Positions 8,803 to 16,887 of a DNA stretch of 64,000 nucleotides are shown piece after piece. The notes below the pieces were generated by a model. That model ran no database searches and was not told where the DNA came from. It saw only the letters and a program-made list of their open reading frames with translations. Every line of letters starts with the position of its first letter. Within the stretch, counting starts at the first letter, position 1. The stretch is taken from contig CAJUKU010000006.1 in NCBI GenBank assembly GCA_910587425.1, positions 1 through 64,000 of the forward strand. The letters are read 5' to 3'. This stretch comes from an uncultured Muribaculaceae bacterium (GTDB lineage Bacteria; Bacteroidota; Bacteroidia; Bacteroidales; Muribaculaceae). Made by a program: the position numbers and the translations under genes.

Positions 8803-9657
8803 TTAACATATTATGGATTTTGACATGGCATATTGTGGCAACCCTTTGCAGAAACCAGTGGCGTTGAGGAATTCAATCATAGGGGTGGAGTGACGGTCTA
8901 TGTTCAGTACCTTTAAGGTGTCAATCTTGATTGATTGAAGCATATCGCGGAGCAGTGCTGTCGCTATTCCGCAGCGCCGATGGGCGGGGTCAACGGCGAT
9001 CTGGCTGATATCGCCGGTCGATGGATCAGCTACTATGTACCCTACCGGTTTGTCGCCCATCATCGCGATACGCATTATGAGCCTGTCGAATCCGCGCGCT
9101 ATTGACTCCACGCTGTTTTGCCATGAAGGGGTGAAATCGCAGAAGTGTGACAGACAGTAGAGCAGATCTTTTACGCAACCGTGGATCTCGACATATTTGT
9201 TTGTCTTGTTGCTGCGGGCTATCATGTTCTTATTGCCTGTAAAGCATTCATATTCCGCTATGGTTTCGAATCCGGCTTTACTGTAGATGTTGATAGCGGT
9301 GGTGTTTGATTTGAGTACTTCGAGGAGATACCGTTTCATGCCGGCTTCGCGCAGTAGAGGCACAGCATGCTCGAAAAGGGTGCCGGCGAGTCCTCTGCCG
9401 CGGAAGGCGGGGATCGTGCCAGTACCGCAGTCGTATGCCGTGAATGTTCCGTCATATAGCCCGGTGCCGTTAAACAGGAAGGAAACTATCTTGCCATCCT
9501 GAAATGCCCCGAACGATAGCTGCGGTGTGAATCCTCTACGCTTGAACATTGCCATTATCCCATCGCTGCTGAAGGACACTGCGTAATCGCTGAAAGCTTC
9601 CTGAAATGCACAGATAATGCAGTCATAGCTTATGTCGGAAAGATTCCTGATCTCCAT
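8803..9657 (-). CDS. Tandem GNAT N-acetyltransferase
   Basis: 284 residues forming two GNAT domains. The N-terminal domain carries the acetyl-CoA loop as TIPAFRGRGLAGTL (about residues 80-93), and the C-terminal domain as AVDPAHRRCGIATALL. Each is followed by the usual N..A...Y/F...GF segment (NTTAINIYSKAGF; STPMIEFLNATGF). The family transfers an acetyl group from acetyl-CoA to an amine, and the substrate here is unknown. It starts 12 bases after the end of the ogt gene on the same strand and is almost certainly co-transcribed with it. Soluble and cytoplasmic. Confidence 0.82.
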   Translation of the reverse strand: MEIRNLSDISYDCIICAFQEAFSDYAVSFSSDGIMAMFKRRGFTPQLSFGAFQDGKIVSFLFNGTGLYDGTFTAYDCGTGTIPAFRGRGLAGTLFEHAVPLLREAGMKRYLLEVLKSNTTAINIYSKAGFETIAEYECFTGNKNMIARSNKTNKYVEIHGCVKDLLYCLSHFCDFTPSWQNSVESIARGFDRLIMRIAMMGDKPVGYIVADPSTGDISQIAVDPAHRRCGIATALLRDMLQSIKIDTLKVLNIDRHSTPMIEFLNATGFCKGLPQYAMSKSIIC

Positions 9658-9669
9658 TGCAGAGTGGTG

Positions 9670-10203
9670 TTATAGGATTGTGCTGTGATGCGATGATTCG
9701 AGATTGAGCAATTCGCGCTTACGGTCGATACCTCCGGCGTAGCCGGTCAGCGCACCGGAGACTGAGATCACCCGGTGGCAGGGTATGATTATCTCGATGG
9801 GGTTCATGCCTATGGCAGCCGCGACAGCACGAACGGCGTCGGGGCGACCTACCGCCTGCGCTATAGATGAATATGTTGCCGTGGTGCCGCATGGGATGCC
9901 GCGAAGCGCTTCCCAGACTGAAAGCTGCAGTGGAGTGCCCAATAGGCGTATGGATATCTCAGGAAGTGTGGCGCCGTTTTCAAGATACTGCCTGATCGCT
10001 TGTTCTGCTGATTCGATAGCCTCACTCGACCCTCCGGCGATCTCCGCCGACAGATGACCGGCTATGCGTTCAAGTATATATCCGTTGCGGGGTGCATCTG
10101 CCCAACGGCACATTATTATGTCGCTGCTGTGAGACGCGACGATGAGCTGTCCCAACGATGTTTCAATCCTACGGTATACTATTATATCCTCCTTATCAGC
10201 CAT
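9670..10203 (-). CDS. ogt: Methylated-DNA-protein-cysteine methyltransferase
   Basis: 177 residues, normal length for the Ogt form. It repairs O6-alkylguanine by moving the alkyl group to its own cysteine in a suicide reaction. The acceptor motif PCHRV is at 141-145 (Cys142). The DNA-binding helix-turn-helix precedes it (GTTATYSSIAQAVGRPDAVRAV, with the Arg finger in the second helix), and GYAGGIDRKRELL follows. First gene of a two-gene minus-strand operon with the GNAT protein. A candidate -7 box lies at 10283-10290. It is divergent from the isochorismatase-type gene at 10353. Confidence 0.93.
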   Translation of the reverse strand: MADKEDIIVYRRIETSLGQLIVASHSSDIIMCRWADAPRNGYILERIAGHLSAEIAGGSSEAIESAEQAIRQYLENGATLPEISIRLLGTPLQLSVWEALRGIPCGTTATYSSIAQAVGRPDAVRAVAAAIGMNPIEIIIPCHRVISVSGALTGYAGGIDRKRELLNLESSHHSTIL

Positions 10204-10282
10204 AGCAATATTTATTCTTATTCAAGTGTTGTAGTTTGCGGAGATCCAGTGGCATCGCGAGCATGGATCTACTGTATGATTG

Positions 10283-10290
10283 CAAAAGTA
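10283..10290 (-). promoter_or_regulatory. -7 box for ogt
   Basis: TACTTTTG on the minus strand matches TAnnTTTG and lies about 80 bases before the ogt start. No convincing -33 element. Confidence 0.35.
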
Positions 10291-10352
10291 CATAAATTGT
10301 GGAAATCTTTATCAGAGAGTGCCGCGTTTATATCATGTAACATACACTGCTT

Positions 10353-10895
10353 ATGAAAAGACTCCTTCTTATTGTGGATCCTCAGATTGATTTTATAACC
10401 GGTGCGCTGCCTGTGCCGGGTGCTGAGGATGCTATGAATGCCCTGGCGGATTATATAGCCGGATCAAACGGTAAATATTGCCATAAGATTGTCACTGCCG
10501 ACCGGCATCCTTTCGATCACTGTTCTTTCGTGCCTTATGGAGGGGAGTGGCAGAGACATTGCGTGCATGACACGGTGGGTGCTGCCGTCTGGCAACCGTT
10601 ATTCGAACCTCTCTACGAGACTGCCGGCGATGTGACTTTTCTTCACAAGGGGGAGCGCAGTGATGTTGAGGAGTATTCGATATTCCGCAATAAAGAGGCG
10701 TCAGAGCGGATCCGTAGTATTGTGTCAACACAAGGAATCGACAGGATAGATATATGCGGCATTGCAGGAGATGTATGTGTGCATGATTCTCTCGTCGACG
10801 GTATCGGTATATTCAGCCGTGACATGTTCAGGGTGCTCACGCAGTATTCGCCGTCACTTGACGGGGGTAGACGTCTGCTGTCAGCCTTGTCTTGA
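10353..10895 (+). CDS. pncA: Isochorismatase-family hydrolase, probable nicotinamidase
   Basis: 180 residues. The catalytic triad of the cysteine hydrolase fold is visible: Asp9 (VDPQIDF), Lys99 (FLHKG) and Cys142 (GIAGDVCVHDS). The metal-binding set typical of nicotinamidases is present as ADRHPFDHCSF (Asp50, His52, His56). These metal ligands favour nicotinamidase (nicotinamide to nicotinic acid, NAD salvage) over isochorismatase, so pncA is a reasonable name. Slightly shorter than most PncA proteins. It converges on mlaF with only 17 bases between the stops. Confidence 0.8.
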   Translation: MKRLLLIVDPQIDFITGALPVPGAEDAMNALADYIAGSNGKYCHKIVTADRHPFDHCSFVPYGGEWQRHCVHDTVGAAVWQPLFEPLYETAGDVTFLHKGERSDVEEYSIFRNKEASERIRSIVSTQGIDRIDICGIAGDVCVHDSLVDGIGIFSRDMFRVLTQYSPSLDGGRRLLSALS

Positions 10896-10912
10896 ACGGT
10901 GGGCGGTTCTTT

Positions 10913-11683
10913 TTATCTATGTGCGCTGTGGATGATATAATCCTTGACTTTCTGGAACAGGTCGGTGGCGAACACGAAATCGTTCAGAGCCTCACTTGTG
11001 GTATGGTATATCTCGTTCATGTTGCCTACCCACTCACGGTAGCCTCGGTTGATGAATATGATGTTCTCGCCGATGCCGAGCACTGAGTTCATATCGTGGG
11101 TATTTATGATGGTCGTGATATTATACTCATGCGTGATGTCGCTCAGCAGCTCGTCGATAAGTATGGAGGTTTTCGGGTCGAGACCTGAGTTGGGCTCGTC
11201 GCAGAAAAGGTATTTTGGATTGAGCGCTATGGCACGTGCGATAGCCACACGTTTCTGCATGCCTCCTGATATCTCCGACGGATATTTGGCATCGGCACCC
11301 TTGAGGTTGACTCGCTCCAGACAGAACTGTGCGCGGTCGCGGATCTCGGCTTGCGTCATGTTTGTAAACATGGTGAGCGGGAACATGACGTTGCCAAGCA
11401 CGGTCTCGGAGTCAAAAAGCGCCGACCCTTGAAACAGCATTCCGATCTCCTCACGCAGACGTTTGGTCTGAGTCTGATCCATGCGCAGCAGATCGCGTCC
11501 GTCGAACAGGATCTCACCCTCCTCGGGGCGCACGAGTCCGACAATCGATTTCATGAGCACGGTCTTACCCGATCCGCTCTGTCCGATGATCAGGTTCGTC
11601 TTTCCGGTCTCGAAAGTGGCTGAGACATCATGGAGTATAGTCTTGCCGTCGAACGACTTGGTGACGTTGCGTACTTCAATCAT
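10913..11683 (-). CDS. mlaF: ABC transporter ATPase, MlaF type
   Basis: 256 residues. Walker A GQSGSGKT (34-41), Q-loop in MLFQGSALFDS, signature SGGMQKR (139-145), and Walker B ending CDEPNSGLDP (Asp162, Glu163). The SALFDS segment and SGGMQKRVAIARA are characteristic of the Mla/Mkl ATPases that power phospholipid movement between inner and outer membrane. It overlaps the stop of the upstream permease gene by four bases, so the two form one coupled operon. No MCE-domain (MlaD) gene follows; the next gene is convergent. Confidence 0.88.
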   Translation of the reverse strand: MIEVRNVTKSFDGKTILHDVSATFETGKTNLIIGQSGSGKTVLMKSIVGLVRPEEGEILFDGRDLLRMDQTQTKRLREEIGMLFQGSALFDSETVLGNVMFPLTMFTNMTQAEIRDRAQFCLERVNLKGADAKYPSEISGGMQKRVAIARAIALNPKYLFCDEPNSGLDPKTSILIDELLSDITHEYNITTIINTHDMNSVLGIGENIIFINRGYREWVGNMNEIYHTTSEALNDFVFATDLFQKVKDYIIHSAHR

Positions 11684-12429
11684 TGTAGCAGGAGTTTAGT
11701 GAGAACCACATCAAGAAGGAGGATGAATATGCTGCTCGAGACCACGGCATCAGTGCTTGCCTTGCCTACTTCGAGTGCTCCTCCACGCACGTAGTATCCG
11801 AAATAGCTTGATACGGATGCGATAACGAACGCGAAGAAGAGCGACTTTATGAGTCCGTACCAGACGTACCATTCCTGGAACAATGCCTGAAGACCGTAGA
11901 CGTAGCGCGATACGGTTATCATCTCAGTGAAAAGTGCGACGGCGAAACCGCCGAACAGCGAGGTGGCGATACAGAATGAGACGAGTATCGGCATGAAAAC
12001 CACAAATCCGACCACTTTCGGGAGGACAAGGAAGTTGCAGGAGTTTACGCCCATGATCTCAAGGGCGTCAATCTGCTCGGTGACGCGCATAGTGCCGATT
12101 TCCGATGCTATGTTTGAGCCGACCTTTCCGGCAAGAATGAGACAGAGTATGGAGTTGGAGAACTCGAGGAGCACGATGTCGCGGGTGGCAAGTCCGACAG
12201 AGTAGCTCGGAATAAGGGGAGATGAGATGTTAAGCTGCATCTGTATTGCAATCACCGCACCGATGAATATGGAGATAATCATGACAAGCGGAATGGAGTC
12301 GACTCCAAGCTTGTTGATCTCGAATATGGTGCGGTTGAAGAATATCTTCCATTTATCGGGTACGCTGAATACCCGGCGCATGAACAGGCAGTATTTGCCG
12401 AACGATGCAATAGAGTTGGTGATTATCAT
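11680..12429 (-). CDS. mlaE: ABC transporter permease, MlaE family
   Basis: About 249 residues from the Met at 12429, with five or so membrane segments and the MlaE-type core: GADSIP-like LGVDSIPLVMIISIF, then AIQMQL, GKVGSNIASEIGTMRVTEQI and GGALEVGKAST near the end. It is the membrane subunit of a lipid-transport ABC system and partners mlaF, which it overlaps by four bases. The frame can be extended to 12588, but a clear -7 box at 12475-12482 lies inside that extension, and the added residues (Pro, Lys, Cys, His rich) do not look like the family, so I reject the longer start. Confidence 0.88.
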   Translation of the reverse strand: MIITNSIASFGKYCLFMRRVFSVPDKWKIFFNRTIFEINKLGVDSIPLVMIISIFIGAVIAIQMQLNISSPLIPSYSVGLATRDIVLLEFSNSILCLILAGKVGSNIASEIGTMRVTEQIDALEIMGVNSCNFLVLPKVVGFVVFMPILVSFCIATSLFGGFAVALFTEMITVSRYVYGLQALFQEWYVWYGLIKSLFFAFVIASVSSYFGYYVRGGALEVGKASTDAVVSSSIFILLLDVVLTKLLLQ

Positions 12430-12474
12430 TTTTCCGTGTGAGGTACAGATATGTTTTGGTGAGGATTGAGGGCG

Positions 12475-12482
12475 CAAAGTTA
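12475..12482 (-). promoter_or_regulatory. -7 box of the mlaEF operon
   Basis: Minus-strand TAACTTTG, about 45 bases upstream of the mlaE start at 12429. This fixes the start codon choice. Confidence 0.6.
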
Positions 12483-12582
12483 CGCATTTTTTTGTGTGTT
12501 TGCCACGGATTAGTGTTAATGGATACTTTTTTAGACTATTCAGACAAGGGTTTGTGGGATGAACTGCGACTTCATAAAAAAA

Positions 12583-12616
12583 CGCCACGCTACGATGACC
12601 GATCTATAGCGTGGCG
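12583..12616 (-). terminator. Intrinsic terminator, minus strand
   Basis: CGCCACGCTA (12583-12592) pairs with TAGCGTGGCG (12607-12616), and read on the minus strand the stem is followed by seven T. It terminates transcription coming from the 12617-13204 region, in which I find no credible gene. Confidence 0.75.
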
Positions 12617-12692
12617 GTTGCGGCGCTCCCGGCGCCCTCCATTGCTTCCTGCCGAGGAGACGAGGAGCAGCAAATGGGTTCGGACAATTATA

Positions 12693-12818
12693 GGATTTGT
12701 GTGATAATGGCTCCGGCGGGTCGTTGCCGCAGGGATTCGGCATCGGTCACGTACGGCAGTACGCTCCCTCAGCCTCACCCTACGGCGCCTACCGCCGGAA
12801 CCATTCTGACACAAATCC
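12693..12818. repeat. Imperfect 29-bp inverted repeat
   Basis: The arms at 12693-12721 and 12791-12818 begin or end with GGATTTGTGT / ACACAAATCC and also share AATGG and TCCGGCGG with three or four mismatches. They enclose about 69 bases. RNA from either strand would fold into one long hairpin. Confidence 0.6.
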
Positions 12819-12845
12819 CTGCACGCCTGGGAAGCCTATTACGAT

Positions 12846-12881
12846 AGGGCAAATAGGGCGAATAAGGCGAATAGGGCGAAT
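12846..12881. repeat. 9-bp tandem repeat, four copies
   Basis: Four consecutive units close to AGGGCGAAT (first unit AGGGCAAAT, third AAGGCGAAT). Non-coding in context. Confidence 0.75.
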
Positions 12882-12908
12882 AACTGAGGGGGGAGGGGGA
12901 AGTTACAA

Positions 12909-12947
12909 CGGAGACAATTTTCAGCAGGAGCTGAAAATATGTCTCCG
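12909..12947. repeat. Long hairpin
   Basis: Bases 12909-12925 pair with 12930-12947 with one bulged base (core GGAGACA...TGTCTCC and ATTTTCAGC/GCTGAAAAT) and a tetraloop. It lies inside the candidate non-coding transcript. Confidence 0.65.
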
Positions 12948-12978
12948 CCCCGTACTCAGGGTGCCCCGTACTCAGGGT
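12947..12978. repeat. 16-bp tandem duplication
   Basis: GCCCCGTACTCAGGGT occurs twice in direct succession (12947-12962, 12963-12978). Non-coding in context. Confidence 0.75.
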
Positions 12979-13002
12979 GCCCTTGGTGGATGGTGTCCTG
13001 AT

Positions 13003-13026
13003 CCGTCGCACACTCCTGTGCGACGG
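13003..13026. repeat. Perfect 10-bp hairpin
   Basis: CCGTCGCACA and TGTGCGACGG flank a four-base loop. There is no T tract on either side, so it is RNA structure rather than a terminator. Confidence 0.6.
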
Positions 13027-13196
13027 CGGTCAATAAGTCAATGTTCTCTTTGGAGTCGGCGGGACTCTTCCCTGCCTGAGACGCTGCGTGATTCCGCGGA
13101 CGGGTTGTCAAGTTGTCGGGTGTTGGCGCCCCTTGTAATAATTGAGTCCGTCCTACCAATCCGCTTTTCCGCGATGCGCGGTGCGAATTCCGATAG

Positions 13197-13204
13197 CAAA
13201 GTTA
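13197..13204 (-). promoter_or_regulatory. -7 box of the structured transcript
   Basis: Minus-strand TAACTTTG just downstream of the aspD terminator. It directs transcription into the non-coding interval 12583-13190. No good -33 match. Confidence 0.4.
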
Positions 13205-13290
13205 AGGGTGCCGGGAAGGGATATCTCTGCGAAACGCCCCATTTTAGTAATAATTTGTCGTAAAAAATTACTTTGCATCAGGATACAAAA

Positions 13291-13323
13291 GGCGGTGTGC
13301 CAAAACTTGTCTGACACACCGCC
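13291..13323 (-). terminator. Terminator of the aspT-aspD genes
   Basis: GGCGGTGTG (13291-13299) pairs with CACACCGCC (13315-13323), and on the minus strand TTTTG follows. It begins 27 bases after the aspD stop. Confidence 0.75.
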
Positions 13324-13349
13324 AATCGGGTTTCATTCAGTATGTAATG

Positions 13350-14996
13350 TTATTTCTGCGCCTGGAGAAAGCGGGCATGATATTCGTCGAGGATGCGGCG
13401 GATAGCTGTTCCGATCTTGAGATATGCGTCGTCGTCGAGATTGGCGAGCGATGCGCGCACGGACCATTCGGGACCGTCGAAACCATCGCCGTTGAGCAGG
13501 ACTATTGCGGTTTCGTCAGCGAGGCGTATCACGAAGTCGAGCGGCAGGTAATTCTTGCGGAGGTATTCGGCAAACTCCTCGCCATAGAATTTTTTAGCCC
13601 AGACCATCATGTCGATCTCGCTGTAGTAGCCTGCGCGGTTCGGATCGGGTTGCAGTGTGAATCCGGTGGTGCTCCACAGATTGTTGAGACGGCGGTGTAT
13701 CATGTCGATCAGCTTGGGCTGTATGTCGTCGTGATGCAGATAGGCAAATGCCGAGAAGAGCGCCATCTGGATCTGCTGAGGTGTGGATAGACCTGCGGTG
13801 TGGTTGAGCGCCACGAGGCGGCTGTCGGCTACGAGACGGTCGATGAATTTCACCTTAGAGGGGTCGAGAGCCAGTGATTCGTACCGCTTGTTAAGGTCCT
13901 CTTTCTCCTTGTCGCTAAGGCGTGTGAGCAACTTGTCGAATACATTGTCGGGGCGGAGTGCCATAGTGGCGAGGCGCCAACCGGTCGCACCGAAGTATTT
14001 GGAGAATGAATAGAGGCAGATGGTGTTGTATGGCAGTACATACATGAGCGACTTGAAGCCTTCGACGAAGGTGCCGTAAACATCGTCGGTGATTATCATC
14101 AGGTCGGGATTGTCGCGGCGCACCACATCCACGATGCGTGCGAGCACATCATCGCTGAGGCGCACGCTTGGCGGATTGGAGGGGTTGGTGATGCATACGG
14201 CTTTCACGGAGCGGTCGCGCAGCTTGTCGATCTCCTCGTCGGGGAACTGCCAGTCGTGGTAGCCATCCTTCTCAACGGCGTTAGCGCTGACATTGACAAT
14301 CTCAAGGTCAAACTCCTTCAGCACCGGAATCTCAAGATAGGGGGTGAAGCATGGGGTGAGAAGTGCGATTTTGTCGCCAGGCTTGAGAAGATAGTTGGCT
14401 TTAAGGGTGTTGAACATGTAGCACATGCCGGCGGTGGAGCCTTCGGTAGCAAAGAGGTCGTAGTCGGTGGTATCGTCATCGCCTCCCATAGCCCAGCGCA
14501 GATATTCGCGGGTTATGATCTCTGTATATTTGAGGATTCTTGGCGGTGTGGGGTAGTGGTCGCCTATAATTCCGTCGACGAGTTCGAATACGAATTCGTC
14601 AGGATCGGCTTTGAGGTCACCGGTAACATGGGTATAGAAGTGGTTGAGCACCTTTGCAGCGACATCATCCTTGCGGTCGGCGATGAACTGACGGAACCGT
14701 TCAGCCACTCCCTTCTGAGATGGTGAAGCGACGATACCCCAGTCGGCATTGTAAGCCTTGCGGTCAGCCTCCTGCATGGCGAATTGTCCGAGCAGGAAGA
14801 ATGCCTTACGCGGATAGCTGAGCAGCCAGTTGGGGTTGCCGCGTCCGGCGTTGAGGAAGGTTGAAGTAGAGCATCTTGCGTCGAGTTCGGCAAGATCTAT
14901 GAGTGTGCCTTTTATCTCGAACGGGCTCATCTGAGAGAGTTTCTGCTCAAATTCGCGCGAGGGGCTTTTTCTGTTTTCACATGCTTTGTCGATCAT
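13350..14996 (-). CDS. aspD: Aspartate 4-decarboxylase
   Basis: 548 residues, the length typical of L-aspartate beta-decarboxylase, a PLP enzyme of aminotransferase fold that converts aspartate to alanine and CO2. Visible marks are the N-terminal GRGNPNW, the cofactor region FATEGSTAG (about 182-190), NPSNPPS (271-277), TDDVYGTF (303-310) and the Schiff-base lysine in SFSKYFGATGWR (Lys333). The extended N- and C-terminal arms separate it from ordinary aspartate aminotransferases. It follows aspT by 54 bases on the same strand. Together they form a known energy-conserving cycle in which decarboxylation consumes a cytosolic proton and the antiporter exchanges aspartate for alanine. Confidence 0.93.
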   Translation of the reverse strand: MIDKACENRKSPSREFEQKLSQMSPFEIKGTLIDLAELDARCSTSTFLNAGRGNPNWLLSYPRKAFFLLGQFAMQEADRKAYNADWGIVASPSQKGVAERFRQFIADRKDDVAAKVLNHFYTHVTGDLKADPDEFVFELVDGIIGDHYPTPPRILKYTEIITREYLRWAMGGDDDTTDYDLFATEGSTAGMCYMFNTLKANYLLKPGDKIALLTPCFTPYLEIPVLKEFDLEIVNVSANAVEKDGYHDWQFPDEEIDKLRDRSVKAVCITNPSNPPSVRLSDDVLARIVDVVRRDNPDLMIITDDVYGTFVEGFKSLMYVLPYNTICLYSFSKYFGATGWRLATMALRPDNVFDKLLTRLSDKEKEDLNKRYESLALDPSKVKFIDRLVADSRLVALNHTAGLSTPQQIQMALFSAFAYLHHDDIQPKLIDMIHRRLNNLWSTTGFTLQPDPNRAGYYSEIDMMVWAKKFYGEEFAEYLRKNYLPLDFVIRLADETAIVLLNGDGFDGPEWSVRASLANLDDDAYLKIGTAIRRILDEYHARFLQAQK

Positions 14997-15050
14997 AGTT
15001 CAGAGTGTGTTTTATGGGTTCAGTTATTTTCAGATGGTATGTGCGGGGGA

Positions 15051-16748
15051 TCACATCATGAGCACTATCGCCACGCCCATCAGTATGAGCATCGTGTTTC
15101 CGATAGCATAGGTCACGGTGTAGCCCATGGCGGGTATGGTGCTGCCGATGGCATCCTGGATAGCTCCGAGTGATGCGGTGGTGGTACGTCCGCCGGCGCA
15201 GCATCCGAGGTTGATAGCCGGGCGGAATTTGAAAATCTTGGCACCAATGATCATGCCGAGCACGAGCGGCAGGGTAGTGGCGACTATTCCGACGAAGAAT
15301 ACGGGGAAGCCCATCTGCTGCAGTCCGCTGATGAAGGTTGGACCGGAAGTTATGCCGATCACGGCGATGAACATGTTAAGACCGAGGTTGTTGAGCACCC
15401 ATACGGCAGGTTGCGGTATGCGTCCGAATGTGGGGTGCTTGGAGCGCAGCCATCCGCAGACAAGACCGGAGATCAACGCGCCTCCGCTTGTGGAGAGACT
15501 AATAGGTATTCCTCCGGCATGAATGGTCAGCACGCCTACAAGACAGCCGATGAATATGCCGAGACCTACGAGAATGAGGTCACTGGAGTTTGTCGGGCGG
15601 TCGGGGTATCCCACCTTGGGTGCGGCGGCATCGACCTCAGACTTAAGTCCTACGAGAGTGACGGTATCGCCGGCATTGAGCTTCGTTTTGGCGAATACCG
15701 GGATGTTGACTCCTGAACGGTTGATGCTCTTGATGGATATGCCGTACATATATTTCTGCGAGCGGAGCTGGTCGACGGTCATTCTGTCGGCTCCTTTCTT
15801 GCTTATGAGCACTTCGAGCTGCTCGGCGGGGAAGTTGAGGAGGTCGTTGTCGTAGACCTCGTCGCCTATCCATTTCTCATCGCCTATGATGAACTCACGG
15901 CGTCCGGACAATACTATCTCGTCGCCACGGTTGATCATGGTTTCAGGTTTGGGCTCTACGATCTCACCGTTCTGACGCAGACGCTCTACAAAAAGACGCC
16001 TGCCTTGTTTGAGCAGGTATGCCTCTGTGTCGGCAACGCTTTGCGGTGTGTCGAAAAATTCGTTGTCAGCCTTGTAGGCGCGGAATGCTACGGGACGGTT
16101 GGCAAGAATGAATGCGGGGTCAGAGGTCAGGTCGCTCTGGTTCATCTCTTTCTCCAGGGCCCGCGTGTCAGCCTTGACTTTGTCAAGTCCGCCGAGGATG
16201 CGGGGACCGAGATTGCCGAGTACCCATGCGGATCCTATAGTTCCGTAAACGTAGCAGACGGCGTAGGACACGGGTATAAGTGCGATCCATTTCTGCTTGT
16301 CGGCAGCGCTTGCGCCGAGCGAGTTTATGGAGTCGATACCGGCTCCGATGACGGCAGATATGGTCTGTGCTCCGGCAAAGACACCTACGGCTTCGCCGGC
16401 ATTGTAGCCCATCACTTTACATGCGCCCCACGTGCAGAGCAGACAGAGCACACAGATGACGCATGCGAATCCGACCTGTTTCAGCCCTTCTCCTTTCAGA
16501 GAACGGAAGAACTGCGGACCTACGCTATAGCCGATGGCAAACAGGAACAGGAGGAAGAAAACTGATTTGATGGGGCCTGGAATCGGTATGTTCATCTGCC
16601 CCACAAGCACGCCCACTAGCAACACCGAGGTGACGTTGCCTAATGAGAATCCCTTGAATTTAAGCTGTCCGATCAGGAATCCTACGCCGAGTGTCAGAAA
16701 TATCGGGATGGCGGGATTGTTTCGGAACGTCTCAAGAATCCAATCCAT
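15051..16748 (-). CDS. aspT: Aspartate-alanine antiporter
   Basis: 565 residues. Two groups of membrane helices (about 1-190 and 385-565) flank a hydrophilic middle with two RCK_C/TrkA-C-like domains (for example [14 protein letters not shown] and [14 protein letters not shown]). This is the layout of the AspT/YidE exchanger family. [15 protein letters not shown] near the end is the conserved duplicated-repeat motif. It should exchange external aspartate for internal alanine, and the adjoining aspD gives the substrate assignment good support. No clear -7 box is visible in the 139 bases upstream, so it may be read from menA or from a weaker promoter. Confidence 0.92.
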   Translation of the reverse strand: MDWILETFRNNPAIPIFLTLGVGFLIGQLKFKGFSLGNVTSVLLVGVLVGQMNIPIPGPIKSVFFLLFLFAIGYSVGPQFFRSLKGEGLKQVGFACVICVLCLLCTWGACKVMGYNAGEAVGVFAGAQTISAVIGAGIDSINSLGASAADKQKWIALIPVSYAVCYVYGTIGSAWVLGNLGPRILGGLDKVKADTRALEKEMNQSDLTSDPAFILANRPVAFRAYKADNEFFDTPQSVADTEAYLLKQGRRLFVERLRQNGEIVEPKPETMINRGDEIVLSGRREFIIGDEKWIGDEVYDNDLLNFPAEQLEVLISKKGADRMTVDQLRSQKYMYGISIKSINRSGVNIPVFAKTKLNAGDTVTLVGLKSEVDAAAPKVGYPDRPTNSSDLILVGLGIFIGCLVGVLTIHAGGIPISLSTSGGALISGLVCGWLRSKHPTFGRIPQPAVWVLNNLGLNMFIAVIGITSGPTFISGLQQMGFPVFFVGIVATTLPLVLGMIIGAKIFKFRPAINLGCCAGGRTTTASLGAIQDAIGSTIPAMGYTVTYAIGNTMLILMGVAIVLMM

Positions 16749-16887
16749 AATAGTTGATTTGGTGAAATGTTAGGTTGAGTGTGTGCAGCCGGTGAAATCA
16801 TCGGTGTGACACATAAAACTAACATTCCGCACGCGTCAATAGTTCACGGAATGGAGCCGTTTATGGGTTGAGACTTACAGTCGTGGG

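Larger units (their letters stand above)
12583..13190 (-). ncRNA. Structured candidate non-coding transcript
   Basis: A minus-strand -7 box (13197-13204) and a strong minus-strand terminator (12583-12616) delimit about 600 bases with no convincing protein. The interval is full of secondary structure. It has a 10-bp perfect stem (13003-13026), a 16 to 17-bp near-perfect stem (12909-12947) and an imperfect 29-bp inverted repeat (12693-12721 with 12791-12818). It also has two short tandem repeats. It does not match the landmarks of RNase P RNA, tmRNA, SRP RNA or 6S RNA that I can recall. It could instead be a dispersed intergenic repeat of this lineage or a decayed element. Confidence 0.3.

Noticed and set aside
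12430..12588. N-terminal extension of mlaE
   Set aside because: A -7 box lies within it and the extra residues do not resemble the family.
12846..12881. CRISPR-like array
   Set aside because: Units are only 9 bp and contiguous without spacers; no cas genes in the window.
12956..13159. 67-codon minus-strand frame from a TTG inside the structured interval
   Set aside because: It lies on the transcribed strand but needs a rare start, ends in the 16-bp tandem repeat and shows no domain. Kept only as part of the candidate non-coding transcript.
12697..13263. Plus-strand frame of 188 codons in the structured interval
   Set aside because: Composition is unlike any protein, it crosses hairpins and tandem repeats, and promoter and terminator signals there lie on the other strand.
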